DNA from: Marinoscillum sp. MHG1-6
GTDB taxonomy: Bacteria; Bacteroidota; Bacteroidia; Cytophagales; Cyclobacteriaceae
Length of the DNA stretch: 64,000 nt
Assembly: GCF_024714475.1 (NCBI RefSeq)
Contig: NZ_JAMZMI010000004.1
Coordinates: 372,001 to 436,000, forward strand
Direction: 5' to 3'
Part shown: positions 28,728 to 36,748 of the stretch, piece by piece
Numbering within the stretch: position 1 is the stretch's first letter
Layout: the number at the start of each line of letters is the position of its first letter
The notes under the pieces: model-generated
Told to the model about the DNA's origin: nothing
Database searches by the model: none
The model's input: the letters and a program-made list of their open reading frames with translations, nothing else
Made by a program: the position numbers and the translations under genes

Positions 28728-29924
28728 ATGTATAATGTGGTTGTTGTCGGTGGAGGTATTGTAGGTTTGGCCTCTGCTTTAAAAATAAAGGAAGCCAATC
28801 CTAAACTAAGGGTGGCAGTTGTCGAAAAGGAGAACATTCTGGCCAAGCACCAAACAGGACATAATAGTGGTGTTATCCATTCGGGTTTATATTATAAACC
28901 AGGAAGCCTAAAAGCCCGCAATTGTGTGGACGGCTACAATCAAATGATCAGGTTTTGTGATCAGGAAGAAATCCCTTACGAATTATGTGGGAAAATTGTC
29001 GTTGCGACAAAAAACAGCCAGATTGAAGCACTTAACACCCTTTACCAGAGAGGAACCGAAAACGGACTCACTGGAATAAAAAAGCTCGTCGCAGAAGAAT
29101 TGAAAGAATACGAGCCTTATGTAAACGGTGTTCAGGGGCTCTATGTACCGCAAACAGGAATTATTGACTACAAGGAAGTTGCCATCAAATACGCTGAGAA
29201 AATCAAGCACTTCAATGGTGATATATTCCTGGGAAACAAGGTCATTGATTTTAAGGAAAATAATGGATTTATTGAAGTCAAAACAGATAAACAAACCCTT
29301 ATCACACGCCTCGTGGTAAACTGCTCTGGATTGTTTTCTGACAAAGTGGCCAAACTCACAGGAGTACCCGTTGATTATCGGATTATCCCATTCAGAGGGG
29401 AATACTATAAAATCAAGAAAGAAAAAGAACACCTCGTCAAAAACCTGATTTACCCTGTTCCGGATCCTGCATTCCCGTTTTTAGGAGTCCATTTCACTCG
29501 CATGATTGGTGGTGGTATTGAAGCAGGTCCTAATGCGGTGTTTGCTTTCAAGAGAGAAGGTTACAAACGCACAGACCTCAACATGGGAGACCTAATGGGC
29601 AGCCTGGGATGGAAAGGATTCAGAAAGGTTGCTGCGAAATACTGGAAAACGGGGATGGGTGAATTCTACCGTTCATTTTCGAAGTCTGCCTTCACAAAAG
29701 CCCTTCAGGAACTTCTGCCTGACATTCAAAAGAGTGATCTCGAACCAGGAGGAGCTGGTGTTCGTGCACAGGCTTGTGATAGAAATGGTGGATTGATTGA
29801 TGACTTTCTGATTCTGGAATCGGAAAAAATCATCAATGTGGGTAATGCCCCCTCTCCGGCCGCTACCTCTTCTTTAGCGATCGGTCAACATGTCGCCGGG
29901 CTTGCATTGAAGCGCTTTTCATAA
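28728..29924 (+). CDS. lhgO: L-2-hydroxyglutarate oxidase
   Basis: An FAD enzyme that oxidises L-2-hydroxyglutarate to 2-oxoglutarate, repairing a side product of malate dehydrogenase. The 398 residues begin with the dinucleotide-binding fold [17 protein letters not shown], followed by the LhgO signature [20 protein letters not shown] and, near the C-terminus, [15 protein letters not shown] and [14 protein letters not shown]. The TTG at 28707 overlaps a near-consensus -7 element (CATATTTG at 28702-28709), so ATG 28728 is the likely start. Confidence 0.93.
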   Translation: MYNVVVVGGGIVGLASALKIKEANPKLRVAVVEKENILAKHQTGHNSGVIHSGLYYKPGSLKARNCVDGYNQMIRFCDQEEIPYELCGKIVVATKNSQIEALNTLYQRGTENGLTGIKKLVAEELKEYEPYVNGVQGLYVPQTGIIDYKEVAIKYAEKIKHFNGDIFLGNKVIDFKENNGFIEVKTDKQTLITRLVVNCSGLFSDKVAKLTGVPVDYRIIPFRGEYYKIKKEKEHLVKNLIYPVPDPAFPFLGVHFTRMIGGGIEAGPNAVFAFKREGYKRTDLNMGDLMGSLGWKGFRKVAAKYWKTGMGEFYRSFSKSAFTKALQELLPDIQKSDLEPGGAGVRAQACDRNGGLIDDFLILESEKIINVGNAPSPAATSSLAIGQHVAGLALKRFS

Positions 29925-29968
29925 ACACATTTGGGTTAGGATCGTTATTCTTGGTGAAAGAAGTAATT

Positions 29969-30439
29969 ATGAGACAGATTCTAACACTTGTATTATTTAG
30001 TCTTCTGACTGTGGCCTGTGCCCAGACAGAAAATGTGTCAGATCCTTCCTGGGACCTTTCCGACGCCGAATGGAAAGAGCGATTGTCCGATGAGGAATAT
30101 TATGTTTTGAGGGAAAAAGGAACCGAACGGGCTTTTACAGGTAAACTCTGGAATAATAAGGCCTCGGGCACTTATTCCTGTGCGGCCTGCAAACTCCCAC
30201 TTTTCTCCTCGGAAACAAAGTTTAAATCAGGAACGGGCTGGCCTTCCTTCTATGAACCCATTAAAAAACTCAATGTTGCGGAGGAGAAAGATTACGCTTA
30301 CGGAATGGTAAGAGTAGAAGTTCTCTGTGCCAGATGCCGTGGTCATTTAGGACATGTTTTCAACGATGGTCCTGAGCCTACCGGATTAAGATACTGCATC
30401 AACTCAGTGTCTTTGGTGTTTGAAGAGGAAAAGCCATAG
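29969..30439 (+). CDS. msrB: MsrB, lipoprotein (envelope) form
   Basis: A second peptide-methionine (R)-S-oxide reductase of 156 residues. Unlike the first, it starts with a lipoprotein signal ([17 protein letters not shown]), so it is placed in the envelope. The zinc pairs are [10 protein letters not shown] and [12 protein letters not shown], the [11 protein letters not shown] motif is present, and the catalytic Cys is in [10 protein letters not shown]. The signal peptide fixes ATG 29969 rather than the upstream in-frame start at 29951. It probably repairs oxidised surface or periplasmic proteins. Reductant supply is not visible here. Confidence 0.92.
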   Translation: MRQILTLVLFSLLTVACAQTENVSDPSWDLSDAEWKERLSDEEYYVLREKGTERAFTGKLWNNKASGTYSCAACKLPLFSSETKFKSGTGWPSFYEPIKKLNVAEEKDYAYGMVRVEVLCARCRGHLGHVFNDGPEPTGLRYCINSVSLVFEEEKP

Positions 30440-30444
30440 CAATG

Positions 30445-31410
30445 CTATAAGATCACTTCATTTAGAAATTTCTCCGACCTTATCTCCATCCAGCTGTATC
30501 GCTTGAATGCACTAATCAAAAAACCAGCATGTCCTCCGTGTTTTGGTGTTTCCAGGTGAACTGATTTGCTTTCGCGAGCTATATCCCTTGGGTTACATTT
30601 ATCACCGAGCATGGGATCATTAAGCGCATTAACAATTAACACCGGAACGGTGATGTTACTGAGAAATTGATCGCAGGTGGATTGCTCAAAAAAATCTGCA
30701 GCGTCTCGAAACCCATGTAGGGGAGCAGTATATCTTTCATGGAAATGGTCAAAATTATCCAACTCCTCCAAGCCTGAAAGGTCAATTTGATCCGGAAACA
30801 TTTGTGCTTTGAGTTTGATCTTTTCAATCAGCTTATCCAAAAACCGCTTTTCATAAACATGATTTTCCTTCTCTCTCAGCCTATCAGAACTTTCCTTAAG
30901 GTTACACGGAACTGAAAAGGTTATAGCTCCTATAATTCTCTTATCTCTTTGTTTTTCACCTAAATACTTCAGACTCATACTGGCACCCATTGAATAGCCA
31001 AAAAGTATAACTTCCTGGTAGCTTCTATCAAGCACATTCCCAACAGTATATCCCAGATCCTTTGTTTCACCATGGTGGTAAAATCTGGGTAGTCTGTTCA
31101 TTTCTCCACTACAGCTGCGACAACTCCAGGCAGCAATATCCCAACCTCGTTGATGGAAATAATCAGCAGTGCGCCGAACATAATATTTATCTGAACTACC
31201 CTCAAGCCCATGAGAAATCACCATACACCGTGTATGCGCTTTTTTCCTTAGGAAATCAATATCCAAAAAGTCACCATCAGGCAACTCAAGACGTTCCCTT
31301 TGAAACGGAACCTCCGGTCCCTTTGATATGATGGAAGGAAAAATAGTCTCCCAGTGACCATTCAACAGATAAAATGGTCTTCGATAGCTGGACTCATCGA
31401 TCAATGGCAT
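30445..31410 (-). CDS. YheT-family alpha/beta hydrolase
   Basis: A 321-residue cytosolic hydrolase related to E. coli YheT, an esterase-like family. The start RPFYLLNGHWETIFPSI and the oxyanion region VISHGLEGSSDKYY are family marks; the nucleophile is in FGYSMGASMSLKYLGE; the late Asp is in VNALNDPM and the His in PKHGGHAGFL. A perfect -7 element sits directly against the start codon, which suggests a leaderless or nearly leaderless mRNA. Substrate unknown. Confidence 0.88.
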   Translation of the reverse strand: MPLIDESSYRRPFYLLNGHWETIFPSIISKGPEVPFQRERLELPDGDFLDIDFLRKKAHTRCMVISHGLEGSSDKYYVRRTADYFHQRGWDIAAWSCRSCSGEMNRLPRFYHHGETKDLGYTVGNVLDRSYQEVILFGYSMGASMSLKYLGEKQRDKRIIGAITFSVPCNLKESSDRLREKENHVYEKRFLDKLIEKIKLKAQMFPDQIDLSGLEELDNFDHFHERYTAPLHGFRDAADFFEQSTCDQFLSNITVPVLIVNALNDPMLGDKCNPRDIARESKSVHLETPKHGGHAGFLISAFKRYSWMEIRSEKFLNEVIL

Positions 31411-31414
31411 GTGG

Positions 31415-31422
31415 CAAAAATA
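31415..31422 (-). promoter_or_regulatory. -7 element abutting the YheT-like start codon
   Basis: Minus-strand TATTTTTG (perfect TAnnTTTG) ends 4 bases before the ATG of the YheT-like gene. No -33 TTTG is found 17-23 bases upstream, so it may be fortuitous. Confidence 0.35.
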
Positions 31423-31507
31423 GCAATCAACCGCCTTAAGTAAGCCTCCCGCAATTAGCGAAGCTAACTAGCTCAAGAACTTATGGGAAGACGAATCTCG
31501 GGAATGT

Positions 31508-32311
31508 TTAGTTATCAAGTGCTCCGTCGTCGACCCAACAAGCGATCAGATCAATTTGCTCCTGACTCAGTGTGGTATCATCAAAAGGCATATAACCAGA
31601 TTGCGTAAATTCTTTAACATTGGCCGAATTCTCAATCACCGCAGATGGATTATTCTCGAAAACCGGACGTTCGCTTTGCCCTGATTTATGACAATCAGTG
31701 CTGGTCGCACAATTGGCATTCACGAGAGGCATAATATCGTCTGCAAGACTAACTCCGGTACGGACATACACATCTATAGTAGTACTGCATCCTTCCCCAT
31801 CGGTTACCTTCATGGTATGTTCTCCTGCACTTAAGCTACCGAATTCAGTTGTATCGACGGCCGTTCCACCATCAAGACTATACTTATAAACGCCATCGCC
31901 CCCTGAAGCAGTCACCATAATCTCACCTGAACTTCCCTCACATCCTGCATCCATGGTTTGATCAGCAACTGCCGTCACCGAACCAGGCACCGCCTCAAGC
32001 GTAACATCCAGTGTGGCTGTACAGCCATTATTGTCCGTAACTGACAATTGATAGAACCCGGCACCCAAATCTGAAAACGTAGCCGAAGGCTGTTCTTTAG
32101 CTCCATTAATTTTATAAAGATATTCTCCCCCTCCACCTGTGGCATTTACTGTTATGGAACCCGCTTTCGTGCAGTCAGGCCGAAGCGTATCAGCCAAAGA
32201 CAACGCAATATCACTCTCGGAACAGTCAACCTTCGGCTCCTCCTTTCCACTTGAACATGAAATTAGAAGTGAAATCACTACTACTAAAATTGGAATAAAA
32301 AGATTTTTCAT
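31508..32311 (-). CDS. Lipoprotein with SprB-type repeats and a C-terminal cytochrome-c-like domain
   Basis: A 267-residue surface-type lipoprotein (signal IPILVVVISLLISC). Two similar segments follow: SITVNATGGGGEYLYKINGA with FYQLSVTDNNGCTATLDV, and EIMVTASGGDGVYKYSLDGG with EHTMKVTDGEGCSTTIDV; this is the SprB-repeat pattern of Bacteroidetes adhesins and gliding proteins. Residues about 190-267 look like the short heme domain ending in MPFDDTTLSQEQIDLIACWV and DDGA. The heme motif, however, reads NCATSTDCHKSG, with five residues between the cysteines instead of two. Whether heme binds is open. Confidence 0.72.
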   Translation of the reverse strand: MKNLFIPILVVVISLLISCSSGKEEPKVDCSESDIALSLADTLRPDCTKAGSITVNATGGGGEYLYKINGAKEQPSATFSDLGAGFYQLSVTDNNGCTATLDVTLEAVPGSVTAVADQTMDAGCEGSSGEIMVTASGGDGVYKYSLDGGTAVDTTEFGSLSAGEHTMKVTDGEGCSTTIDVYVRTGVSLADDIMPLVNANCATSTDCHKSGQSERPVFENNPSAVIENSANVKEFTQSGYMPFDDTTLSQEQIDLIACWVDDGALDN

Positions 32312-32441
32312 CGCAAGGTTTTACTATTACTATTAAAAGTTAACCAATGCTTACTTCAATACCCAAGCGAGTCCAAAGTAAATGTATCTACATGATTTAG
32401 AAAGGGTCGATTGTCAATCAAATGGCATTGCCATCAGGCAC

Positions 32442-32591
32442 TTATTTGTCCAGCTCCTTAGTAATCCTCTCTTTAAGGTTTATGTCGGAACCTGGCCAGG
32501 TGGTTCTTTTATTGATATCGTATGCGATATAAAGCATGATTAGAATGAAAATCAGAGAAAGAATAAAAAATATCTTCTTGGATTTTTTCAT
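32442..32591 (-). CDS. Small single-pass membrane protein, 49 residues
   Basis: A short frame from ATG (minus strand, 32591) to TAA at 32442-32444. It encodes a basic start (MKKSKK), one hydrophobic helix (IFFILSLIFILIMLYIAY) and a polar end (KRTTWPGSDINLKERITKE). The positive-inside layout and a protein-like C-terminus support a real gene. It is separated from the SprB-repeat lipoprotein by 130 bases on the same strand. No function is known to me. Confidence 0.55.
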   Translation of the reverse strand: MKKSKKIFFILSLIFILIMLYIAYDINKRTTWPGSDINLKERITKELDK

Positions 32592-32638
32592 AAGCCTATA
32601 GAGAACTTTTTATTTGTGTTTTAATTAAAGAAGAGACA

Positions 32639-33022
32639 ATGAATATTGAGGGCAAATTAATAGAGAAATTCGAGACTCAGAACGTTACAGAGTCATTCAA
32701 GAAAAGAGAGTTTGTGGTTGAATATGCAGATAATCCACAATATCCCGAATTTTTAAAATTCGAACTCATTCAAAATAATTGTCAACAATTGGACTCCTTT
32801 AATGTCGGAGATAAAATTAATGTCAATTTTAACCTGAAAGGCAGGAAGTGGACAAATCAAAAAGGTGAAACAAACTACTTCAATAGCTTACAAGCCTGGA
32901 GGTTAGAGAAAACTGGATCACCTGAACCTTCGGCCCCATCAATGGATACACCTCCCCCTCCATCAACAGAAGATTCCTGGATGGATCAAAGCTCAGCAGC
33001 AGATGATGATCTGCCCTTTTAA
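32639..33022 (+). CDS. DUF3127-like protein with SSB-type acidic tail
   Basis: A 127-residue protein. The first about 90 residues are a compact beta-rich domain (MNIEGKLIEKFETQNVT, REFVVEYADNPQYPEFLKFE, GRKWTNQKGETNYFNSL) as in the DUF3127 family, which I take to be an OB-like fold. A Pro/Ser linker follows and the chain ends DDDLPF, very close to the DDDIPF tail of single-stranded-DNA-binding protein that recruits partner proteins. A role in DNA metabolism is therefore suggested but unproven. It abuts the convergent hypothetical gene with no gap. Confidence 0.8.
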   Translation: MNIEGKLIEKFETQNVTESFKKREFVVEYADNPQYPEFLKFELIQNNCQQLDSFNVGDKINVNFNLKGRKWTNQKGETNYFNSLQAWRLEKTGSPEPSAPSMDTPPPPSTEDSWMDQSSAADDDLPF

Positions 33023-33280
33023 TTAGTTCTTTTGTTTGAATGTAACCGGAATATATGCTTCGGTTGGCAGTCCAATCTGACTTAATTGCCAACCCGAATC
33101 ATAGCCGGAAACTATATGTTTTAAGCAATCAACTTTGTGCTCTTTGGGGTCAGGACAATCATTCCAGTAAAAAAACTCAACCCGGTATTTGTACGTTTGC
33201 CTTTTACCGTTGATAATTACTTGAACTTCAATGTCTTGTTGTTCGTTAATATCAGGTATTTCGATTCCAATTATTCCCAT
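33023..33280 (-). CDS. Conserved-looking hypothetical protein, 85 residues
   Basis: A short soluble protein with alternating strands (QDIEVQVIINGKRQTYKYRV), then a Cys/Pro-rich middle (YWNDCPDPKEHKVDCLKHI) and GWQLSQIGLPTEAYIPVTF. Its stop codon lies directly against the stop of the convergent DUF3127 gene, a tight fit that favours both being real. Two cysteines could bind metal or form a disulfide. I cannot name the family. Confidence 0.68.
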   Translation of the reverse strand: MGIIGIEIPDINEQQDIEVQVIINGKRQTYKYRVEFFYWNDCPDPKEHKVDCLKHIVSGYDSGWQLSQIGLPTEAYIPVTFKQKN

Positions 33281-33403
33281 TATCTTTTGATTAGTTTGGT
33301 GTATAATTGAATATCAAAAAACGTACCTATACCCGTAAATCATTAAAAATCAATAGATTAACCAAATATGAGTCCAGCCTATTGCTCAAAAATGAACACA
33401 GTA

Positions 33404-33919
33404 ATGTCCATTAAAGCCTATTTGTTGTATTCTGTTATTTGGATAATTCTCCTTTCATCCTGTTCACGAAAAACCAGTGAAGGAAGGCCTTCTCCGCTTG
33501 CTCTTGATTCTACACAACTCGCCTTTTCTTCCGTTTCTATTGCTTACAGTAGTCCTGGAGTAAAGGAGAGAAAGATTTGGGGGGATCTGGTCCCTTATGG
33601 CAACATCTGGCGTACCGGTGCAAATGAAGCTACGGTGTTCAGTACTTCCAAACCCATCCACATCCAAAATGAACTTCTCCCTGCCGGGAAGTATTCGGTA
33701 TTTACCATTCCGGATAGCCAAAAGTGGACAATTATATTCAACGAAGAATGGGATCAGTGGGGAGCTTATAATTACGATGAGAGTAAAAATGCCCTCACCA
33801 TTCAAATCGAACCGGATATCGTAAAGGAATACCAGGAAAGGCTCAAATTCTACTTTGAGGATAATCAGCTAGTATTCCACTGGGAGTATCTTCGCTTTGC
33901 ACTCAACCTCACAGAATAA
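33404..33919 (+). CDS. DUF2911 lipoprotein
   Basis: A 171-residue envelope lipoprotein with lipobox LLSSC after a hydrophobic helix (AYLLYSVIWIILLSSC). The mature part follows the DUF2911 pattern: VSIAYSSPGVKERKIWGDLVPYG split as VSIAYSSPGVKER and IWGDLVPYG, WRTGANEATVFSTS, LPAGKYSVFTIPD, WTIIFNEEWDQWG. Function of the family is unknown. In-frame ATGs also occur at 33368 and 33392; 33404 gives the most typical signal length. Confidence 0.8.
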   Translation: MSIKAYLLYSVIWIILLSSCSRKTSEGRPSPLALDSTQLAFSSVSIAYSSPGVKERKIWGDLVPYGNIWRTGANEATVFSTSKPIHIQNELLPAGKYSVFTIPDSQKWTIIFNEEWDQWGAYNYDESKNALTIQIEPDIVKEYQERLKFYFEDNQLVFHWEYLRFALNLTE

Positions 33920-33921
33920 GC

Positions 33922-34365
33922 TCAACGCCTGATAGCTTCATTCGCTACTCTCACCATGAGTCTGGTCATGGAAGTTATCGTTTCATCACAGCCGGAAACC
34001 ATAAACCTTTTGGTCATAAACTTGGGGTCCATAAAACCAATATAAACATCTCCATACTCTTCCCATACCAGTATCTCTAAAGGTAGATCCAAAGCTGTGG
34101 TGGGTTGACAGGAGATTAGTTGTGTGGTTAAATCCGGATCTTCAAAAAGAATACTTCTTGTGGGCGGTATCTCCTTTCCGCGCTCTTTGGCTATCGCATC
34201 ATGATTTACCGTCTCAAAAAACTTCAAATCATGGGACTTTATGATGCCTTCAATCTTTGTCACTGTCTCATCAACGGACAAAGAACTCCTGTAAATAGTA
34301 AGATTTTGCGCGCTTGCAATGAAGGTAATTAATGCCAGGGAGGTAAATAGCAGTGATTTTTTCAT
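33922..34365 (-). CDS. DUF302 periplasmic protein
   Basis: A 147-residue protein with a signal peptide (MKKSLLFTSLALITFIASAQ). The mature domain shows the DUF302 layout: SSLSVDETVTKIEGIIKSHD, FFETVNHDAIAKERGKEIP, ILFEDPDLTTQLI, and PLEILVWEEYGDVYIGFMDP. The track of the frame extends to a TTG at 34380, but ATG 34365 begins the signal peptide. Its stop is 2 bases from the convergent DUF2911 gene. Role unknown. Confidence 0.82.
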   Translation of the reverse strand: MKKSLLFTSLALITFIASAQNLTIYRSSLSVDETVTKIEGIIKSHDLKFFETVNHDAIAKERGKEIPPTRSILFEDPDLTTQLISCQPTTALDLPLEILVWEEYGDVYIGFMDPKFMTKRFMVSGCDETITSMTRLMVRVANEAIRR

Positions 34366-34463
34366 CAATAGCAATTTCAATCAACCTCAAAATAAAGGAT
34401 TCATCAGCCCAAAAAACTAAAAAAACAGGATTATTTTATAAAAATCACTTTCAAAAAGTGTTT

Positions 34464-34471
34464 TAGTTTTG
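34464..34471 (+). promoter_or_regulatory. -7 element upstream of the PP2C phosphatase gene
   Basis: Perfect TAGTTTTG 71 bases before the ATG; no convincing -33 box. It would give a leader of about 65 bases. Confidence 0.35.
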
Positions 34472-34542
34472 ATTAATTACAATGTCATAATTGCAATGTA
34501 GTTTTACCTAAACTAACCAAACCCTAACTTCTACATAGACAT

Positions 34543-36465
34543 ATGAATATCTATGCCAAGCTCACCTTATTGTGTTTATTTCTAGTGGTGGTTTCATCAT
34601 CTGTCATTTTTGTCTTCACGAATCTAAAAGTAAAGAAAACCTATAGCGAGGAAATACTCATCAGCGTCACTAAACAGGCGGAGTCTACCATTTCAAACAT
34701 CGAACAATTCATATTCTCCAGAATTAATGATGTTCGAATGGCAACTAAGAACCCTTACTTTCGAATTGGAGACATCTCTTCTGAGGAGCTGACCTCCAGG
34801 CTTCAAGAACTGGAAAACCTCAATGACCTGTATTACAACTTTACGTTCTACAACATGGAGGGTGTTCGGGTGGCAGACAGTAAAAGACAATCTGTAGGTA
34901 AAAGTGATACCACCAACTTGTTGTGGAAGAAGCTATCTCCTGAAACTCCGTCAACCATGGCGGTTTCGATTTCTCCGGAACTGGATCGTGTGATCATGCA
35001 GTTTGGCGCCACAGTTAATGATCTGTTTGACCAGAACCCCTCAGGAGTCCTTGTGGGAAGCATTCTGCTAGATGAACTCTTCAAAATCATGGGCGATATC
35101 AGTCTTTCCGGCGACAGCACGGTTAGGCTAAATGTAAACCTGATCGATCAGAACGGACTCATCCTTTACAGTAACGATCCATCCTCCACCCCACTAAAAT
35201 CAGCTTTCAATGACTTTGATTTGATTAAGGATGCAAAAGGATCATCCAGGGTTAATGTGGTTGAAACTGATAATGACCTCTACTTTGTAGCTCATCAGCA
35301 GAGCTATCTAAATTATGAAGGCAATGACTGGATACTGTGCGTCAGCACAGACAAGGAGTCGGTTAATGCACCCCTCAAAGACGTTCAAAGCCAGATACTC
35401 CTGATCATCCTCGCAGTACTTGGAGCCTCATTGATTTTGGCTCTTGTTGCAGCCAATTTATTTGTACGACCTATCGTAAAATTGAGTGAATACGCAGAAG
35501 AAATTGGTAGTGGAAACCTGAATGTTAAAATTGACATCACCGGCAATGATGAAATAGGAAAACTAGGAAAGCTCCTGGCTACTTCTTCCAAGTCCCTGAT
35601 GGATCGCATACACGAACAAAAAGAGTCAAACCAGAAACTTGAGCAACAAAAGGCAGAAATCGAGAAGCAAAAACACCTTTTAGAAAATGTTAATCAACAG
35701 ATTTCTGACAGTATTATCTACGCCCAAAGAATTCAAAATGCCATTCTTCCTGACCTGAACTCGATAAGCAAATTAGTTAATGACGCATTTGTGATCTTCA
35801 AGCCAAAGGATGTGGTAAGCGGCGATTTTTACTGGTTTGAAAGGATACGTCAAGGTAGAAGTGAATACCTGGTAATCGCATGTGCAGACTGTACAGGTCA
35901 CGGCGTTCCTGGAGCTATTATGTCTATTATGGGTAGTAATCAGCTCACTAACATCATTTATTACCAGAATTACCTGGATCCCAATAAAATCCTTGCGCGT
36001 CTTGATAAGCTTATTAAAATGGAGCTACAAAGGGATAATGAAGAAAATCGAGACGGTATGGAGATTGGTATTTGTGTCATCAACCTTGATGACCTCAAAA
36101 TGGAATTCTCAGGAGCCGGCATACCTCTGTACCTAGTTAGAAACAATGAGTTAACCACCTATCGAAGTCCTAAAGTTATGATCGGAGGAATAGAAGGTGA
36201 TGAAAGAGAAGCTGCCGCTGTGATCAATAAAGAAGAAATTCAGCTATCTGAAGGCGATAGATTATTCCTCGCTTCTGATGGCTTTCAGGATCAGTTTGGT
36301 GGTCCTCAAGATAAGAAGTTCATGGGTAAGAATCTCAAAGCCCTGATACAAGAAAGTTCAGTGAGTCTATCCGATAAGAAAGTTGCACTGGAGGAAGCGT
36401 TCGATAAATGGAAACAAAACACTCCTCAAACAGATGATGTACTTGTGTTAGGTATTGAGATCTAG
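34543..36465 (+). CDS. Membrane sensor PP2C/SpoIIE phosphatase (SiaA-like)
   Basis: A 640-residue inner-membrane receptor phosphatase. TM1 covers about residues 7-28, an extracytoplasmic sensor (Cache-like) about 30-280, TM2 about 287-307, a HAMP domain (RPIVKLSEYAEEIGSGNLNV), a coiled coil, and the SpoIIE-type phosphatase from about 390. All metal-binding positions look intact: SGDF (Asp 428), CADCTGHG (Asp 449), SDGF (Asp 579) and QTDDV (Asp 631-632). This is the domain order of SiaA, which dephosphorylates SiaC in Pseudomonas. SiaB- and SiaC-like genes lie 4-5 kb downstream, so a shared pathway is likely. Confidence 0.9.
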   Translation: MNIYAKLTLLCLFLVVVSSSVIFVFTNLKVKKTYSEEILISVTKQAESTISNIEQFIFSRINDVRMATKNPYFRIGDISSEELTSRLQELENLNDLYYNFTFYNMEGVRVADSKRQSVGKSDTTNLLWKKLSPETPSTMAVSISPELDRVIMQFGATVNDLFDQNPSGVLVGSILLDELFKIMGDISLSGDSTVRLNVNLIDQNGLILYSNDPSSTPLKSAFNDFDLIKDAKGSSRVNVVETDNDLYFVAHQQSYLNYEGNDWILCVSTDKESVNAPLKDVQSQILLIILAVLGASLILALVAANLFVRPIVKLSEYAEEIGSGNLNVKIDITGNDEIGKLGKLLATSSKSLMDRIHEQKESNQKLEQQKAEIEKQKHLLENVNQQISDSIIYAQRIQNAILPDLNSISKLVNDAFVIFKPKDVVSGDFYWFERIRQGRSEYLVIACADCTGHGVPGAIMSIMGSNQLTNIIYYQNYLDPNKILARLDKLIKMELQRDNEENRDGMEIGICVINLDDLKMEFSGAGIPLYLVRNNELTTYRSPKVMIGGIEGDEREAAAVINKEEIQLSEGDRLFLASDGFQDQFGGPQDKKFMGKNLKALIQESSVSLSDKKVALEEAFDKWKQNTPQTDDVLVLGIEI

Positions 36466-36478
36466 AAGATATTGAAAA

Positions 36479-36507
36479 GGTATTGAGATAGAATCTATCT
36501 CAATACC
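36479..36507. terminator. Long perfect hairpin between convergent phosphatase and regulator operons
   Basis: Arms GGTATTGAGATAGA and its complement (14 bases each) flank a single base, with AAAA on the left. On the minus strand the stem is followed by TTTT, so it best ends the leftward operon; its right arm includes the last codons of the 79-residue gene. The sequence GGTATTGAGAT also occurs at the end of the phosphatase gene. Confidence 0.55.
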
Positions 36508-36739
36508 TTACTAGTAGTGTTTCGTCTACTGTTACGTCATATAATTCCAGTAAAGTCTGGTTGATAGCTTCTAGTAGCTCCTCATCCAATTCAATATCCG
36601 GATCCGTTTGTTCCATCTCGGTGATCGAAAGCCCTCGTTCACGCACTAGCGTCAGGCATTTTAACACTACTCTGGTCCACGCCTGAGGACTAATGTTATC
36701 CCCGCACCAATTTTTATAGTTACTTGCTTTTAAAGCCAT
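36500..36739 (-). CDS. Hypothetical 79-residue protein in a signalling operon
   Basis: A small soluble acidic protein. An N-terminal part with a Trp and Cys (ASNYKNWCGDNISPQAWTRV) is followed by helices (CLTLVRERGLSITEMEQTD and EELLEAINQTLLELYDVT). It begins 9 bases after the stop of the response-regulator/pseudophosphatase gene, so it is probably the last gene of that operon. I do not recognise it. Its end overlaps a terminator hairpin. Confidence 0.6.
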   Translation of the reverse strand: MALKASNYKNWCGDNISPQAWTRVVLKCLTLVRERGLSITEMEQTDPDIELDEELLEAINQTLLELYDVTVDETLLVRY

Positions 36740-36748
36740 GTTATTCCA

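Noticed and set aside
28983-29432. Minus-strand frame of 149 codons
   Set aside because: It is antisense to lhgO, a clear gene, and its product has no domain.
36459-36507. Direct repeats of GGTATTGAGAT as a possible repeat family
   Set aside because: Only two copies are present and the second belongs to the hairpin, so it is better explained as a terminator.
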